A stretch of 63,565 nucleotides of DNA. It comes from Ignavibacteriota bacterium (GTDB taxonomy: Bacteria; Bacteroidota; Ignavibacteria; Ignavibacteriales; Melioribacteraceae). The notes under the pieces are model-generated. The model was not told the DNA's origin. It was given only the letters and a program-made list of their open reading frames with translations, and searched no databases. Positions 33,796 to 44,054 of this stretch are shown here, piece after piece (within the stretch, counting starts at the first letter, position 1; each line of letters starts with the position of its first letter). Location: contig PAAX01000031.1 in the NCBI GenBank assembly GCA_002698995.1, forward strand, positions 1 through 63,565, given 5' to 3'. The translations under genes were made by a program, and so were the position numbers.

Positions 33796-36700
33796 GATTT
33801 TTTCTCATTTTTTATCAAAGGTAGTTTTATAATAAAAGTTGATCCTTCATTTACTTTACTTAGCACTTCACATTTTCCATTAACTAAATCTAGGAATTTT
33901 TTAATAATTGCCAAACCAAGTCCATGTCCGTCAATACCATCAGTATTTGTAGCTCTTGAAAAGGGCTGGAATAAATGAGGAATATCCTTTTCGGGAATTC
34001 CGATTCCTTCATCGCTAACTTTCAAAATCAATTGTTCATCAAGTATTTCTGCAGCTACTTCAATCTTTTTATCTTCCTCCGAATACTTTACTGCATTGGA
34101 AAGAAGATTTGAAATGATATGATGAATTATTTTTTCATCATAATAAATTTTGTTTTGATTGATGCTGTAACTTAATTCAATTTTATTTTTATTTCCCGAA
34201 GCAATATTTGTCTCATCAATTAATTCATGAAGAAGCTTTAATAGATCAAATGTTTCCGGATTGAACTGAATTTTACCTCTATCTGCTCTGCTTATTGTAA
34301 GCACATCTTCAATCATTCCTGTTAAAATATTTACTCCGTTTTGAATTCTTTTAATATGTACAGCATTTTTTTCTAAGCTGGTTCTTGCACCAAACATTTC
34401 AAGAAAATCTGCAGATGATAGAATTGAAGTAAGCGGAGTTCTAAACTCATGAGAAACCATTGATATCAAATGCTTCTGTAATTCATTCCATTCTTTTTCC
34501 TGTTCCAAAGCTTGTTTTGTCTGTATTTCCATCGCCTTTCTTTCGCTGATGTCAATTACAATTCCGACCATCCCGGTAATTTTATTATTGTGCTTTATTA
34601 CATTTTTGTGAAAGACTGAAGCTTTTGCTTTCCCGTTTTTATCGTAGTATAAATATTCATAAGTTTGAGGTAAGCCTTTTTCAAACAATTCTTGATCCAT
34701 TTTATGGTAATAATCAGCTATACTTTTTGGATATAACTCAAAAACTGTTTTTCCGATCGGGTCAATTTTTTTAGTATCTACTTCATCAAGAAAAGTTTTG
34801 TTAACAACTATGTATTCTTCTTTAAGATTCTTTACAAATACGGGACTTGGAATTGTGTCTAATAAAGTCTGTAAAAACTTATTCTGTCTTTCCAAATCCT
34901 CTGTTCTTTTCTCAACAAGTTTCTCTAGATTTAGTCTATGATTTTCTAATTCTTCCTGCATTTTTTTCTGATCAGTAATTTCATCTTTAATGGCAACATA
35001 ATGAGTAATTTTTCCATTGCTGTCTTTAATTGGAGATATAGTTGCAGTTTCCCAAAATAGTGTTCCATCTTTCCTTTTATTTAGAAATTCACCTTTCCAA
35101 TCTTTACCAGCCTTAATGGCATCCCACAGTTTTTTATAATATTCTTTTGATTGATTTCCGGCAGATAAAATTCGTGGATTTTTTCCGATTGCTTCTTCTT
35201 TTGTGTAACCAGTAACTTCCGTAAACTTAGGATTTACAAACTCAATTTCTCCGTCAATATTAGTAATTACCACAGAAGCAGAACTTTGATCAATAGCCCT
35301 TTGTAGTTTTCTCAAATTTTCTTCTGCAATTACTCTCTTGGTAATTTCGCGACTTGTAAGAACTGCCCCGGCAAATTTATTATTTTCTATCAATAGTTTA
35401 GTACTGGTTTCTATCCAAATATAACCACCATCTTTTTTTCTTAGTCTGCTTTGAAAATATGGCGGCGTAATAAGTTTAAACATTCTATTTGCAATTTCCT
35501 CAATTCTATCTTTATCATCTTCGTGAACAATACTAATTGGATTTTTACCAATTAGCTCTTTGACTTCGAAACCGAGAAAAAATTCATGAGATTTAGAAGC
35601 GAAAGTAATTTCAAACTTCTCATTAATCTTAGAAACCATATCAATGCTGTTGTCTGTAACCGATCTAAGTAATTCTTCATTATGCATAAGAGCTAATTTT
35701 TGTTTCTCCTCTTCTGTAACATCCCAAAAGAAAACAACAAAATGTCTTGGTTTTGATTGATAGACTATAGTCTCATAATATTTATCCAGTTCAATAGAAT
35801 AATTTCTATAGTTAGTGGAAGTCCCCTCTAAAGCGACTTTCCCGAATGTTTCTATCCAATAATCTTCAGTATTCGGTAAAACCTCTTTAACTCTTTTGCC
35901 AATTATATCTTTTGCATTAAGACCTGTAGCCTTTTCGAAAGCGGGATTTACCATTCTAAAGATATAATCGATTGGTTTACCTTTATCATTAGTAATTATT
36001 TCATGCAGAGCAAAAGAATCATGCATGCTTTCAAATAAAAGTCTGAAATTTTCTTCACTTTCTCTAAGTGCTTTCACTGATAATTTATTTTCAGTAATAT
36101 CATTTACATACCCGTGCCACAAAACAGAATCATCCGCTTGTTTGATTGGTTTAGAAATCCCTTTGATCCATCTAATTCCTTTTTGAGGAAGATTAACTCT
36201 GCATTCTATTTCCCAAACGGATAAATTATTATAGGAATATAATATTGAGTTGATGAATCTATCATAATCATCTTGATGAATTCTTGAGAAAATAATGGCA
36301 GCATCTTCTTTTACATCTTCCGGTTTTAGTTCAAATATATTCTCAATTCCTTCTGAAGCATAAGGCAAGCAGCTTTTTCCATTAGGAAAATACTGGAACT
36401 GGTATATTAATCCCGGTACTTGATTAGTTAGATTTTTAAGCAGCAATTCACTCTCTTTAAGAGCTTTTTCTGCCAATAGTCTCTCAGTTATATCATGAAC
36501 AATAGAGTATATTATACGTCTGCCTGCAGAATTAAAATGACCGCTGTAAACTTCCACATCTCTAATCTGACCATCAGCCAATTTATGCTTAAATATAAAA
36601 TGATTCTGCTTACCATTACGTACTTTCTCCATTTCAAACTTAATTTCTTCAGAAGAAAGTGAATTAATCCGGTTAATATTTTTCCCTATAAATTCATCTC

Positions 36701-38996
36701 TTGTATAGCCATAAAATGTAATAGCGGCTTCATTTACATCTACAATCAAACCTGTTTCCGGTTCAATAAGCATCATTACAGCAGAACTTTTTGCGAAGAG
36801 ACTTTTGTATCTTTCTTCACTTTCTGAAATAGTTTTAAGATTCTTATTTCTTTCGGTTATATCAACAAAAAATCCTTGTATATATTTTCTTCCGCTTAAT
36901 TCTAAAAAGTTAGCTTGAATTGCTACATCAATTATATTCCCTTCACTATCTATAACTTGATCTTCAAGTGAATAAACCGGATTTGATTTTCTATGTGCTT
37001 CAAAGCTTCTTGAATACTTTCCTCTAATTGTGTTAGGAGGATGTAAAATTGATTGAGGTTTACCAATTATCTCATCTCTTTTTCTTTTTACAAGTCTGGT
37101 TAATTCTTCATTACAGTCAATAATTTCACCGGTTTCAAAATCTGCTAATGCAATTCCAATTGGTGCATTTTCATGCATCACCTTAAATTTAGTTTCACTG
37201 GTTTTTAATGCTGTTTCAATTTCTTTAGCGGTAGTAATATCTCTGCCAATACCAACAACACCAATTATGTTTCTACTTTCATCATATAATGGAGAAAGAG
37301 ATGTTTGATAATATATTGTTTTATCATTTATTGTATTCTGCCATTCGTAAGTTAAGCTTTCTCCCTGCAGAGCTCGTAAGTTCATCTTCTTATGCAACTT
37401 TGCTTTTTCTTTTCCCAATAATTCATCGGGATTTTTGCCAATAAAGTCTTCGGCTTTAAATATTCCTTTATTTATTAAGCTGCTGTATATGGAAGTATGA
37501 ACTTGCTTTTTATCCAGTGTAAAAATAAAATCCTCTGTTGATGATAGTATATTCTTAAGGGATTGTTCATTATTAAGTACTTTATTTAATAACTCCTTGC
37601 TGTAAGTTACATCTTGAACAAATCCTGCTAATTTTACTGCCTTACCTTTGCTGTTTTTTTCTAATATATACCCTTCTTCATGCAGAAATTTAATTCCACC
37701 GGAATTAGTTTTAATTCTATAATCAATATTGATCTCTGTTCCGTTTTTAATTAAATCGTTTTGAGCTTGCTTTAGTTTAGTTCTATCCTCTGAGAGTACC
37801 TTTGACATAAATTTTTTGTAATCAACTTTCTTTGCTTCATCTATATCAAAAATTTTAAAAACTTGTGAAGACCATGATAATTCCTCATTCAATAAGTTCT
37901 TTTCCCAACTGCCCAATTTTGCGTATGATTCAGAAAATTCAAATAATTTATTCTGTTTCATTAATGCTTCTTCAAGATTTTTTCTATCTTCAATATCTCT
38001 TGCAATTGTAATAACCATTTTTTGGTTTTTGATTTCGACAACTGCAGAGTTCATTTCTGTTAAAAGATAACTACCGTCTTTCTTTAATAATTTTCTTTCA
38101 AATACATATTTTGATTTTTCTTTAACAGTTTTTACATCTTTCAATATTTTATTTGAATCTTCCGGATGAGTTAATGTTTTAGGATTATATTTAAGAAGTT
38201 CTTCTTCCGTAAAACCAAGTTTATCGCAAGCAGATTTATTAACTATTGTAAACTTCTTAAAAGTTTTCCCTGTAGTTAAAGGATGTATAAAAATTAAATC
38301 TTCCGCATTGTTTATCAACTTAAAGAAAGTGCTTTCTGATTCTTGTAATTCTTTGGTTTTCTGATGAACCATCAATTCTAAATTTTTCTGATACTCTTCT
38401 AGTTCATTTTTATATTCTTTCTCTTTTGAAATATCAGTAAAAACAAGCTTAAAATACTGAACGATAAAGCCATTAAATGTTGGTGAAATATTTACAATAG
38501 CATATCTTTCTTTATTATCCGATGAAGTCATTGCTATTTGTACTTCTAGGCTTGAAGAATTTTTTGTTTTATATACTTTCTTTAGTTCATCAAGAAAAGC
38601 TTTTCTTGATTTAGGATGTATATAAATTGAAAAAACTGCTTTATTATCTTTTCGTTTAGGAAGATTTAGATATTCAACAGCCTGCTTATTTGATTCTAAA
38701 ATTTTACCGGTAGGAGTAATTGTAACATAACCAACGGGAGCATTATTATATAAATCGCTGTACTTTTCATTCTGTTCGTTAATCTCTGTATAAGCTCTGT
38801 TAAGTTCTTCACTTTGAACATCCAGTTCTTCTTCATAAACTTCAAGTTCATGTAAAAGTTGTTTTAGACTTTTTTCAATTTCGGACTGGGAATTTTTCTT
38901 TTTTTTATTAATTATTTCTTCGGCTGTTTTCTTTAATTTCTGCAGCCTATTTTTTGACAAGCAGAATTCAGCTTGGTTTGCTTTCCCTGCACCCAT
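33792..38996 (-). CDS. Giant multi-PAS sensor histidine kinase
   Basis: A 1734-residue soluble kinase without membrane helices. An N-terminal coiled coil (about 15-85, KSLKQLLHELEVYEEELDVQSEELN) is followed by roughly ten PAS/PAC modules, recognisable by repeated E-IGKNP/IGK and DITERK-type PAC ends. A second coiled coil leads to HisKA with H1516 (MVSHEFRTPLTSIL) and HATPase (NLLSNAVKYS, DEGIGI, GHGLGLAIIKK). Many PAS domains suggest integration of several cytosolic cues. It is flanked by a CheB-CheR-PAS gene and the receiver-kinase. The start MGAGKANQAEF is the first ATG of the frame. Confidence 0.88.
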   Translation of the reverse strand: MGAGKANQAEFCLSKNRLQKLKKTAEEIINKKKKNSQSEIEKSLKQLLHELEVYEEELDVQSEELNRAYTEINEQNEKYSDLYNNAPVGYVTITPTGKILESNKQAVEYLNLPKRKDNKAVFSIYIHPKSRKAFLDELKKVYKTKNSSSLEVQIAMTSSDNKERYAIVNISPTFNGFIVQYFKLVFTDISKEKEYKNELEEYQKNLELMVHQKTKELQESESTFFKLINNAEDLIFIHPLTTGKTFKKFTIVNKSACDKLGFTEEELLKYNPKTLTHPEDSNKILKDVKTVKEKSKYVFERKLLKKDGSYLLTEMNSAVVEIKNQKMVITIARDIEDRKNLEEALMKQNKLFEFSESYAKLGSWEKNLLNEELSWSSQVFKIFDIDEAKKVDYKKFMSKVLSEDRTKLKQAQNDLIKNGTEINIDYRIKTNSGGIKFLHEEGYILEKNSKGKAVKLAGFVQDVTYSKELLNKVLNNEQSLKNILSSTEDFIFTLDKKQVHTSIYSSLINKGIFKAEDFIGKNPDELLGKEKAKLHKKMNLRALQGESLTYEWQNTINDKTIYYQTSLSPLYDESRNIIGVVGIGRDITTAKEIETALKTSETKFKVMHENAPIGIALADFETGEIIDCNEELTRLVKRKRDEIIGKPQSILHPPNTIRGKYSRSFEAHRKSNPVYSLEDQVIDSEGNIIDVAIQANFLELSGRKYIQGFFVDITERNKNLKTISESEERYKSLFAKSSAVMMLIEPETGLIVDVNEAAITFYGYTRDEFIGKNINRINSLSSEEIKFEMEKVRNGKQNHFIFKHKLADGQIRDVEVYSGHFNSAGRRIIYSIVHDITERLLAEKALKESELLLKNLTNQVPGLIYQFQYFPNGKSCLPYASEGIENIFELKPEDVKEDAAIIFSRIHQDDYDRFINSILYSYNNLSVWEIECRVNLPQKGIRWIKGISKPIKQADDSVLWHGYVNDITENKLSVKALRESEENFRLLFESMHDSFALHEIITNDKGKPIDYIFRMVNPAFEKATGLNAKDIIGKRVKEVLPNTEDYWIETFGKVALEGTSTNYRNYSIELDKYYETIVYQSKPRHFVVFFWDVTEEEKQKLALMHNEELLRSVTDNSIDMVSKINEKFEITFASKSHEFFLGFEVKELIGKNPISIVHEDDKDRIEEIANRMFKLITPPYFQSRLRKKDGGYIWIETSTKLLIENNKFAGAVLTSREITKRVIAEENLRKLQRAIDQSSASVVITNIDGEIEFVNPKFTEVTGYTKEEAIGKNPRILSAGNQSKEYYKKLWDAIKAGKDWKGEFLNKRKDGTLFWETATISPIKDSNGKITHYVAIKDEITDQKKMQEELENHRLNLEKLVEKRTEDLERQNKFLQTLLDTIPSPVFVKNLKEEYIVVNKTFLDEVDTKKIDPIGKTVFELYPKSIADYYHKMDQELFEKGLPQTYEYLYYDKNGKAKASVFHKNVIKHNNKITGMVGIVIDISERKAMEIQTKQALEQEKEWNELQKHLISMVSHEFRTPLTSILSSADFLEMFGARTSLEKNAVHIKRIQNGVNILTGMIEDVLTISRADRGKIQFNPETFDLLKLLHELIDETNIASGNKNKIELSYSINQNKIYYDEKIIHHIISNLLSNAVKYSEEDKKIEVAAEILDEQLILKVSDEGIGIPEKDIPHLFQPFSRATNTDGIDGHGLGLAIIKKFLDLVNGKCEVLSKVNEGSTFIIKLPLIKNEKKS

Positions 38997-39128
38997 GCAC
39001 TAATATCCCTCAAATTTATTAAATACAACTACAGCTTTATAGTAATTATAAGCTTAACTCAAATAAGATTATTTAGAATTTCGTTTTCTCTCTCAAAAAG
39101 ATTTACTGAAAATCATATTTTATGAATA

Positions 39129-41657
39129 TTACATATCAATAAAACTTATTACCACTGAACTGTATTTATCTGCTTTACCTTTAACCGGTATAAAGTTTAC
39201 TATTAATTCTGTCTTCTCTTTTTGCTTTCCAATAAATGTATATTTTTTATTCAAAACTTTTTTACCTGAAAAAGCAGTATTTATATCAATATGAAATTTC
39301 TCAACAATATTCGAAGGAATAAACTGTAAAATAGTTTTCTTTCTTATTATCGACTTACCGCTGATTTTCTTTAGTCTATTTTTAACTTCATTATTAAATG
39401 AGTTAATCTCGAAATTGGAGTTTATTAATAGATACCCATGAGTAGTAATATTTAGAATTGCCTGAAGATTTTTTTCCGATTCAATTAACAGCAGTTCCTT
39501 CTTTTCCAAATCTTCATTAATAACTTTTAGCTCCATATAGGCTGTATGGAGTTCTTCATTAGTACTTTGTAATTCTTCGTTGCTTGTTTCAAGCTCTTCG
39601 TTAGAAGATTGAAGTTCTTCATTTGTTGCCTGCAATTCTTCATTTAGGGACTGCAGTTCTTCATTACTCGTTTCTAATTCTTCTAAATAGGTTTGGAGAT
39701 GTTCTCTTGTCGCTTGTAATTCATTTTCAAGTTCTTTTATTCTTGGATCTGAACTTAAGTTAGAATCCTCATAATTATAAATTTTTTCTTCTTCCGGATT
39801 AAAGGATTCAAAAACTATCAAATAATATTCGTTGCTTACATCGGTATAAATTAAAGGCTTTACTATTAATCTTACATAATGGTTTTTACCAAACAAGCTG
39901 AACTTCTTAATTTTACCCTTAACAGTAGTTCTGTCTTTAACACTTTTTGTTAATGCGGCATGTAGATCTAAAGATAGTTCCTTGTTAATAAGCTTAAGAA
40001 TATTTGCATTCATACTCCCTTCATTTAGTCCCAAGTATAATCTTACATCACCAAAAATTTCCTGAACATCCATGTTATCATTAACAACAACATAAGGATG
40101 CTCAAATGTATTGTATAAAGTATCTTTAACAATTTCAGCAAGAGAATTTCTAGTTTTCTCTCTGTTAGAAATTACGACAGATTTTACTTCTCGTATTGTT
40201 TTTACATTTGCAAATCTTAGTGCACTAAGGCTCTGCCCAGTTTTTCTCTTAAATATTTTTGATTTAGGATCGATGCTGCTGAAAAGATCTGCAAACTGTC
40301 CTACAGTTTCAGACTTACCAAGGAACAAAATTCCATCCGGATTAAGTGCATAATGAAAAATTGGGATAACATGTTTCTGGAGCTGCAAAGAGAAGTAAAT
40401 CAGCAGATTTCTGCAGCTTATCATATCAAGTTTCAAGAAAGGAGGATTAACAGCTACATCATGCTTAGAAAAGAGAACCATCAATCTTATACTTTTTGAT
40501 ATTTCATAATAATCATCATCAAGTTTCCTAAAATATTTTTTTACTATTCCAGCCGAAACATCTTCCAATGCAGAAGCGGGATAAATACCCTTTCTAGCAA
40601 TACTTAATGCTTTTTCATCAATATCCGTTGCAAAAATCTGAATGTTATAATTAGTTATTTTTTCTTTTAGTATTTCCGAAAGTAAAATTGCAAACGAATA
40701 TGGTTCTTCTCCCGTAGCACAGCCCGGGACCCAGATTCTAATACTATCTTTTTCATTTTTTTGATCAACAATCTTCTTAATTATTTTATTTATTTCTTTG
40801 AAAGGTTCACCGTCTCTGAAAAACCTTGTTACACCAATTAGTATCATCTGAAAAAGATTATCGAGTTCGGCTGGTTTCTCTTGAATTAGCTTTAGATAAT
40901 CATCAATAGAAGATATTTTAAGTATGTTTAATCTTTTCTCTAATCTTCTATAAATTGTTGACTGCTTATATTGACTAAAATCAGTTTGAGTTCTTTTCGA
41001 AAGTAGATTAAATAATTTTGTCATCGAGTCGGAAGCATCATTCTCTGTCTCCTTAGAAACAAAAATCATATGAGGATTTCTTAAAAACTCAATTATTTCC
41101 TCTCCCATTTTTTCCGGTGAAAGAACTAAATCAATCTGTTCTGTTTGAATTGCTGAAAGAGGCATTCCATCATATTTTGCTGAATGAGGTTCTTGGGCAA
41201 GTGTCAATCCGCCGTTCTTCTTAATAGCTTTAACTCCATTGGCTCCGTCGCTTCCGGTTCCGGATAGAATTATTCCAATACAGTTATTCTGTTTTTCCTG
41301 CGCCAAGGAAGTAAAGAAAACATCTATAGATGGTTTAGGTCCAACACTTAGAGGAGGTTTTACAAGAAATAATTTATCTTTCTTAATTGTCAATTCACTA
41401 TCAGGAGGAGTTATATAAACAGTATTAATTTTAATGCTCATTCCATTTGTAATTTCTTCCACATTCAGCTTTGTACTTTTACTTAAAAGCTGAACAAGCA
41501 TACTTTTATAAGAAGGACTTAAATGCTGCGTAATAACAATTGCGGCATTAATTAATTTTGGAGGAAGTCCGGTTAATAATTCTTGAATTGCCTCTAATCC
41601 TCCGGCAGATGCGCCAACACCAATAATTATTATTTCTTCTTTCTTCTTCTTTGCCAT
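39129..41657 (-). CDS. CheB-CheR fusion with coiled coil and PAS domain
   Basis: An 842-residue protein. Residues about 8-195 are a CheB methylesterase (S in GVGASAGG, H in ITQHLSP, D in GTGSDGANG). Residues 215-475 are a CheR methyltransferase (RFFRDGEPF, VPGCATGEEPYSFAI, ATDIDEKAL, CRNLLIYF). A PAS-like region follows, then a long heptad coiled coil with ELETSNEELQS repeats (about 640-715) and a final PAS. Such fusions work in non-flagellar signalling clusters, often feeding large PAS kinases like the one 132 bases downstream. No receptors or flagellar genes are nearby. Confidence 0.9.
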   Translation of the reverse strand: MAKKKKEEIIIIGVGASAGGLEAIQELLTGLPPKLINAAIVITQHLSPSYKSMLVQLLSKSTKLNVEEITNGMSIKINTVYITPPDSELTIKKDKLFLVKPPLSVGPKPSIDVFFTSLAQEKQNNCIGIILSGTGSDGANGVKAIKKNGGLTLAQEPHSAKYDGMPLSAIQTEQIDLVLSPEKMGEEIIEFLRNPHMIFVSKETENDASDSMTKLFNLLSKRTQTDFSQYKQSTIYRRLEKRLNILKISSIDDYLKLIQEKPAELDNLFQMILIGVTRFFRDGEPFKEINKIIKKIVDQKNEKDSIRIWVPGCATGEEPYSFAILLSEILKEKITNYNIQIFATDIDEKALSIARKGIYPASALEDVSAGIVKKYFRKLDDDYYEISKSIRLMVLFSKHDVAVNPPFLKLDMISCRNLLIYFSLQLQKHVIPIFHYALNPDGILFLGKSETVGQFADLFSSIDPKSKIFKRKTGQSLSALRFANVKTIREVKSVVISNREKTRNSLAEIVKDTLYNTFEHPYVVVNDNMDVQEIFGDVRLYLGLNEGSMNANILKLINKELSLDLHAALTKSVKDRTTVKGKIKKFSLFGKNHYVRLIVKPLIYTDVSNEYYLIVFESFNPEEEKIYNYEDSNLSSDPRIKELENELQATREHLQTYLEELETSNEELQSLNEELQATNEELQSSNEELETSNEELQSTNEELHTAYMELKVINEDLEKKELLLIESEKNLQAILNITTHGYLLINSNFEINSFNNEVKNRLKKISGKSIIRKKTILQFIPSNIVEKFHIDINTAFSGKKVLNKKYTFIGKQKEKTELIVNFIPVKGKADKYSSVVISFIDM

Positions 41658-41950
41658 ACTTACAATTCTATAAATTATTTAAGTAGATATTAAGGTACTT
41701 ATTTCGATTTAATTCATTCTGAATATACTATTATTCAATAATAATCCACAAATAATTCAAAAACAACTTTAACTTTAATCCTCTTTTTGAAAATTTCAAG
41801 GATCAATTATCTTATTAACTTTATTCAAAAAATTGATCAAAATGACTTTCTATTAGCTATGAGGCAATAAATATTTAAATACAAATCCAACTTTATTCAC
41901 CTCTATTTTGTAAATTTATTCTTTTATTCAAACAAAATAAAAGTGACAAC

Positions 41951-43894
41951 ATGAAAAACTTTTTACTCCTCGTTATTTCTTTATTCTTAGGTTTACTTAA
42001 TGCTCAGCCTTTTGAATCAGATAATTCTATGTTTAATCCAAGCGGAGTTCCTTCATTATCTTTCTCTCAACCGCGGTTTGCCGATTTAGACAATGACAAT
42101 GATTTTGATATGGTTTTAGGAAGTCTTTCAAATGCTCCAATTTACTTTGAGAATATTGGAACCCGCCAGAATCCCAAATTTCAAAAAGATGAATCGGTTT
42201 TAAGCGGAATTAATTCTATTGATGCAGAAATGGGAGTTTTCGCTGATCTTGACAATGACGGTAAATTGGATTTTATAAGCGGCGGTTATACCGGAATTCA
42301 TTTTTATAAAAATGTTGGCGATATACAGAATCCTATGTTTAGTGAAGCTGAAAATCCTTTTACAAATTTAAATGTTGGAAATACGCCCGTTCCAACTTTC
42401 TCTGATTTAGACAGCGATGGTGATTTGGATATGGCTGTTGGTCTGGGTGAAGACGGAAGTGTAATTTTTTATGAAAATACCGGGAATGCAGAAATGCCCG
42501 TTTTCTCCGAGAATAATTCAACTCTTTTCTTTGATGTTGGTCTTTATGCATATCCTTTATTTTATGATTTAAATGAAGATGGTGCAGTTGATTTATTAGT
42601 AGGAAGAGACGGATTCAATTTCTACTATTATGAAAATACCGGAGATTCTGCAAATTACAATTGGACAAGTAAAAATTCGGTTTTCCAAAATTTAGGAAGT
42701 GATACTTATTGGAATTCTCCTTCGTTAGTAGATATGAACGGAGATAATAAAACCGATTTGATTTATGGTACAGCAGACGGACCAATAAAATATTATACAA
42801 ACAGCAGTTCAAATTCCACACCGGTTTGGCAGCAAAACTCAAGTCTGTTCGGCGGCTCTATTGATATTGGAGGAGCTAGTTCACCAACATTTTATGATTT
42901 TGACAATGATGGTGATTATGATTTGCTTAGCGGATCGCAGCTTGGTTCAGTTAAATACTTCGAAAATATCGGAACGAAAGAATCCCCGGCCTGGAAAGAT
43001 AGATCGGCATTATTTAGTATTATTGATCATTCAATTTATTCATCAGTAACTGCCGGTGATATTAACAATGATATGCTTCCCGATTTATTTGTTGGGGATT
43101 TGAGCGGTAATGTTTATTTGCATATCCAAACTCAAAACGGATTTGTACAGACCAATAGCGGAATTACAAAGACGTTCGGCGGATTTTCGGTTCCGAGATT
43201 AATTGATATAGATTATGATAATGATTTGGATCTTGTAGTTGGAAATGAAGATGGTGAATTATTTTTATTTGAAAATCAAGGAAACCCTGATTCAGCAGTT
43301 TGGGTTGAGCGTCCCGAAATTTTTCAAGATATTTTAATAAGCGGTGGGAATGCTGTTCCAACTCTTGCCGATCTTGATAATGACGGCGATCTCGATTTAA
43401 TGACCGGTAATTTATTTGGCGATATTAAATTTTATAATTACACAATAGACGGCTGGAGAGAGAACAATCAATTATTTGAAGAAATTTATGTAGATCAAAA
43501 TTCCGCACCGGCATTAGCGGATTTGGACAATGATGGTGATTTAGATTTAGTAATTGGCGATTATGAAGGGACTTTCCACTATTACAGAAACCTTAATATT
43601 ACTTCTGTAGAAACAAAAGATGAAATTCCTACTAAATTTGAACTTCTGCAGAATTATCCTAATCCTTTTAATCCTTCTACCAGTATTGAGTATTCAGTAC
43701 CGAGTAGTGAGTATGTTAGTCTAAAGGTTTATGATATTTTAGGAAATGAAGTTGCAGCATTAGTAAATGAGCAAAAAGATTCTGGAAAATACAGAGTCAA
43801 TTTTAATGCTTCTTCACTTGCCAGTGGAATTTATATATATAAAATCCAAGCTGGAAGTTTTATTCAAACCAGAAAGATGATGCTGATAAAGTAA
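41951..43894 (+). CDS. Secreted FG-GAP/VCBS-repeat protein with T9SS sorting domain
   Basis: A 647-residue protein: signal peptide MKNFLLLVISLFLGLLNAQ, then about ten repeats each with a calcium-type DxDxDGxxD loop (DLDNDNDFDMVLG, DLDNDGKLDFISG, DLDSDGDLDMAVG and so on), forming one or two beta-propellers. From about residue 563 it carries a type IX secretion C-terminal domain (QNYPNPFNPSTSIEYSVP...GIYIYKIQAG...TRKMMLIK). It is exported and held at, or released from, the cell surface. Part of the sorting domain is almost identical at DNA level to that of the protein at 60932-63262. A strong terminator follows. Confidence 0.88.
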   Translation: MKNFLLLVISLFLGLLNAQPFESDNSMFNPSGVPSLSFSQPRFADLDNDNDFDMVLGSLSNAPIYFENIGTRQNPKFQKDESVLSGINSIDAEMGVFADLDNDGKLDFISGGYTGIHFYKNVGDIQNPMFSEAENPFTNLNVGNTPVPTFSDLDSDGDLDMAVGLGEDGSVIFYENTGNAEMPVFSENNSTLFFDVGLYAYPLFYDLNEDGAVDLLVGRDGFNFYYYENTGDSANYNWTSKNSVFQNLGSDTYWNSPSLVDMNGDNKTDLIYGTADGPIKYYTNSSSNSTPVWQQNSSLFGGSIDIGGASSPTFYDFDNDGDYDLLSGSQLGSVKYFENIGTKESPAWKDRSALFSIIDHSIYSSVTAGDINNDMLPDLFVGDLSGNVYLHIQTQNGFVQTNSGITKTFGGFSVPRLIDIDYDNDLDLVVGNEDGELFLFENQGNPDSAVWVERPEIFQDILISGGNAVPTLADLDNDGDLDLMTGNLFGDIKFYNYTIDGWRENNQLFEEIYVDQNSAPALADLDNDGDLDLVIGDYEGTFHYYRNLNITSVETKDEIPTKFELLQNYPNPFNPSTSIEYSVPSSEYVSLKVYDILGNEVAALVNEQKDSGKYRVNFNASSLASGIYIYKIQAGSFIQTRKMMLIK

Positions 43895-43904
43895 CTTTTA
43901 CAAT

Positions 43905-43932
43905 AGAGACCGCATACTAGCAAGCGGTCTCT
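43905..43932 (+). terminator. Rho-independent terminator
   Basis: AGAGACCGC and GCGGTCTCT form a perfect 9-bp stem around a 10-base loop, followed by TAATTTAT, ten bases after the FG-GAP gene. Confidence 0.75.
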
Positions 43933-44054
43933 TAATTTATCCCATTTCTTTTTCACTCAAGTGAAATTTTATAATATGAATTTTCGTTAATATATTTTGA
44001 TAGATTTGCTTGATATTTCTTGTTAATATGCAATTATAAAATCTTATTAAAATT

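Noticed and set aside
39540-39720. Tandem-repeat-like DNA or CRISPR-like spacing in the CheB-CheR gene
   Set aside because: It is the coding sequence of an ELETSNEELQS heptad coiled coil, standard in CheB-CheR-PAS proteins.
42080-43570. Dispersed GATxxAGACAATGA-type DNA repeats
   Set aside because: They encode calcium-binding FG-GAP loops (DLDNDGDLDL) and are explained by the protein repeats.
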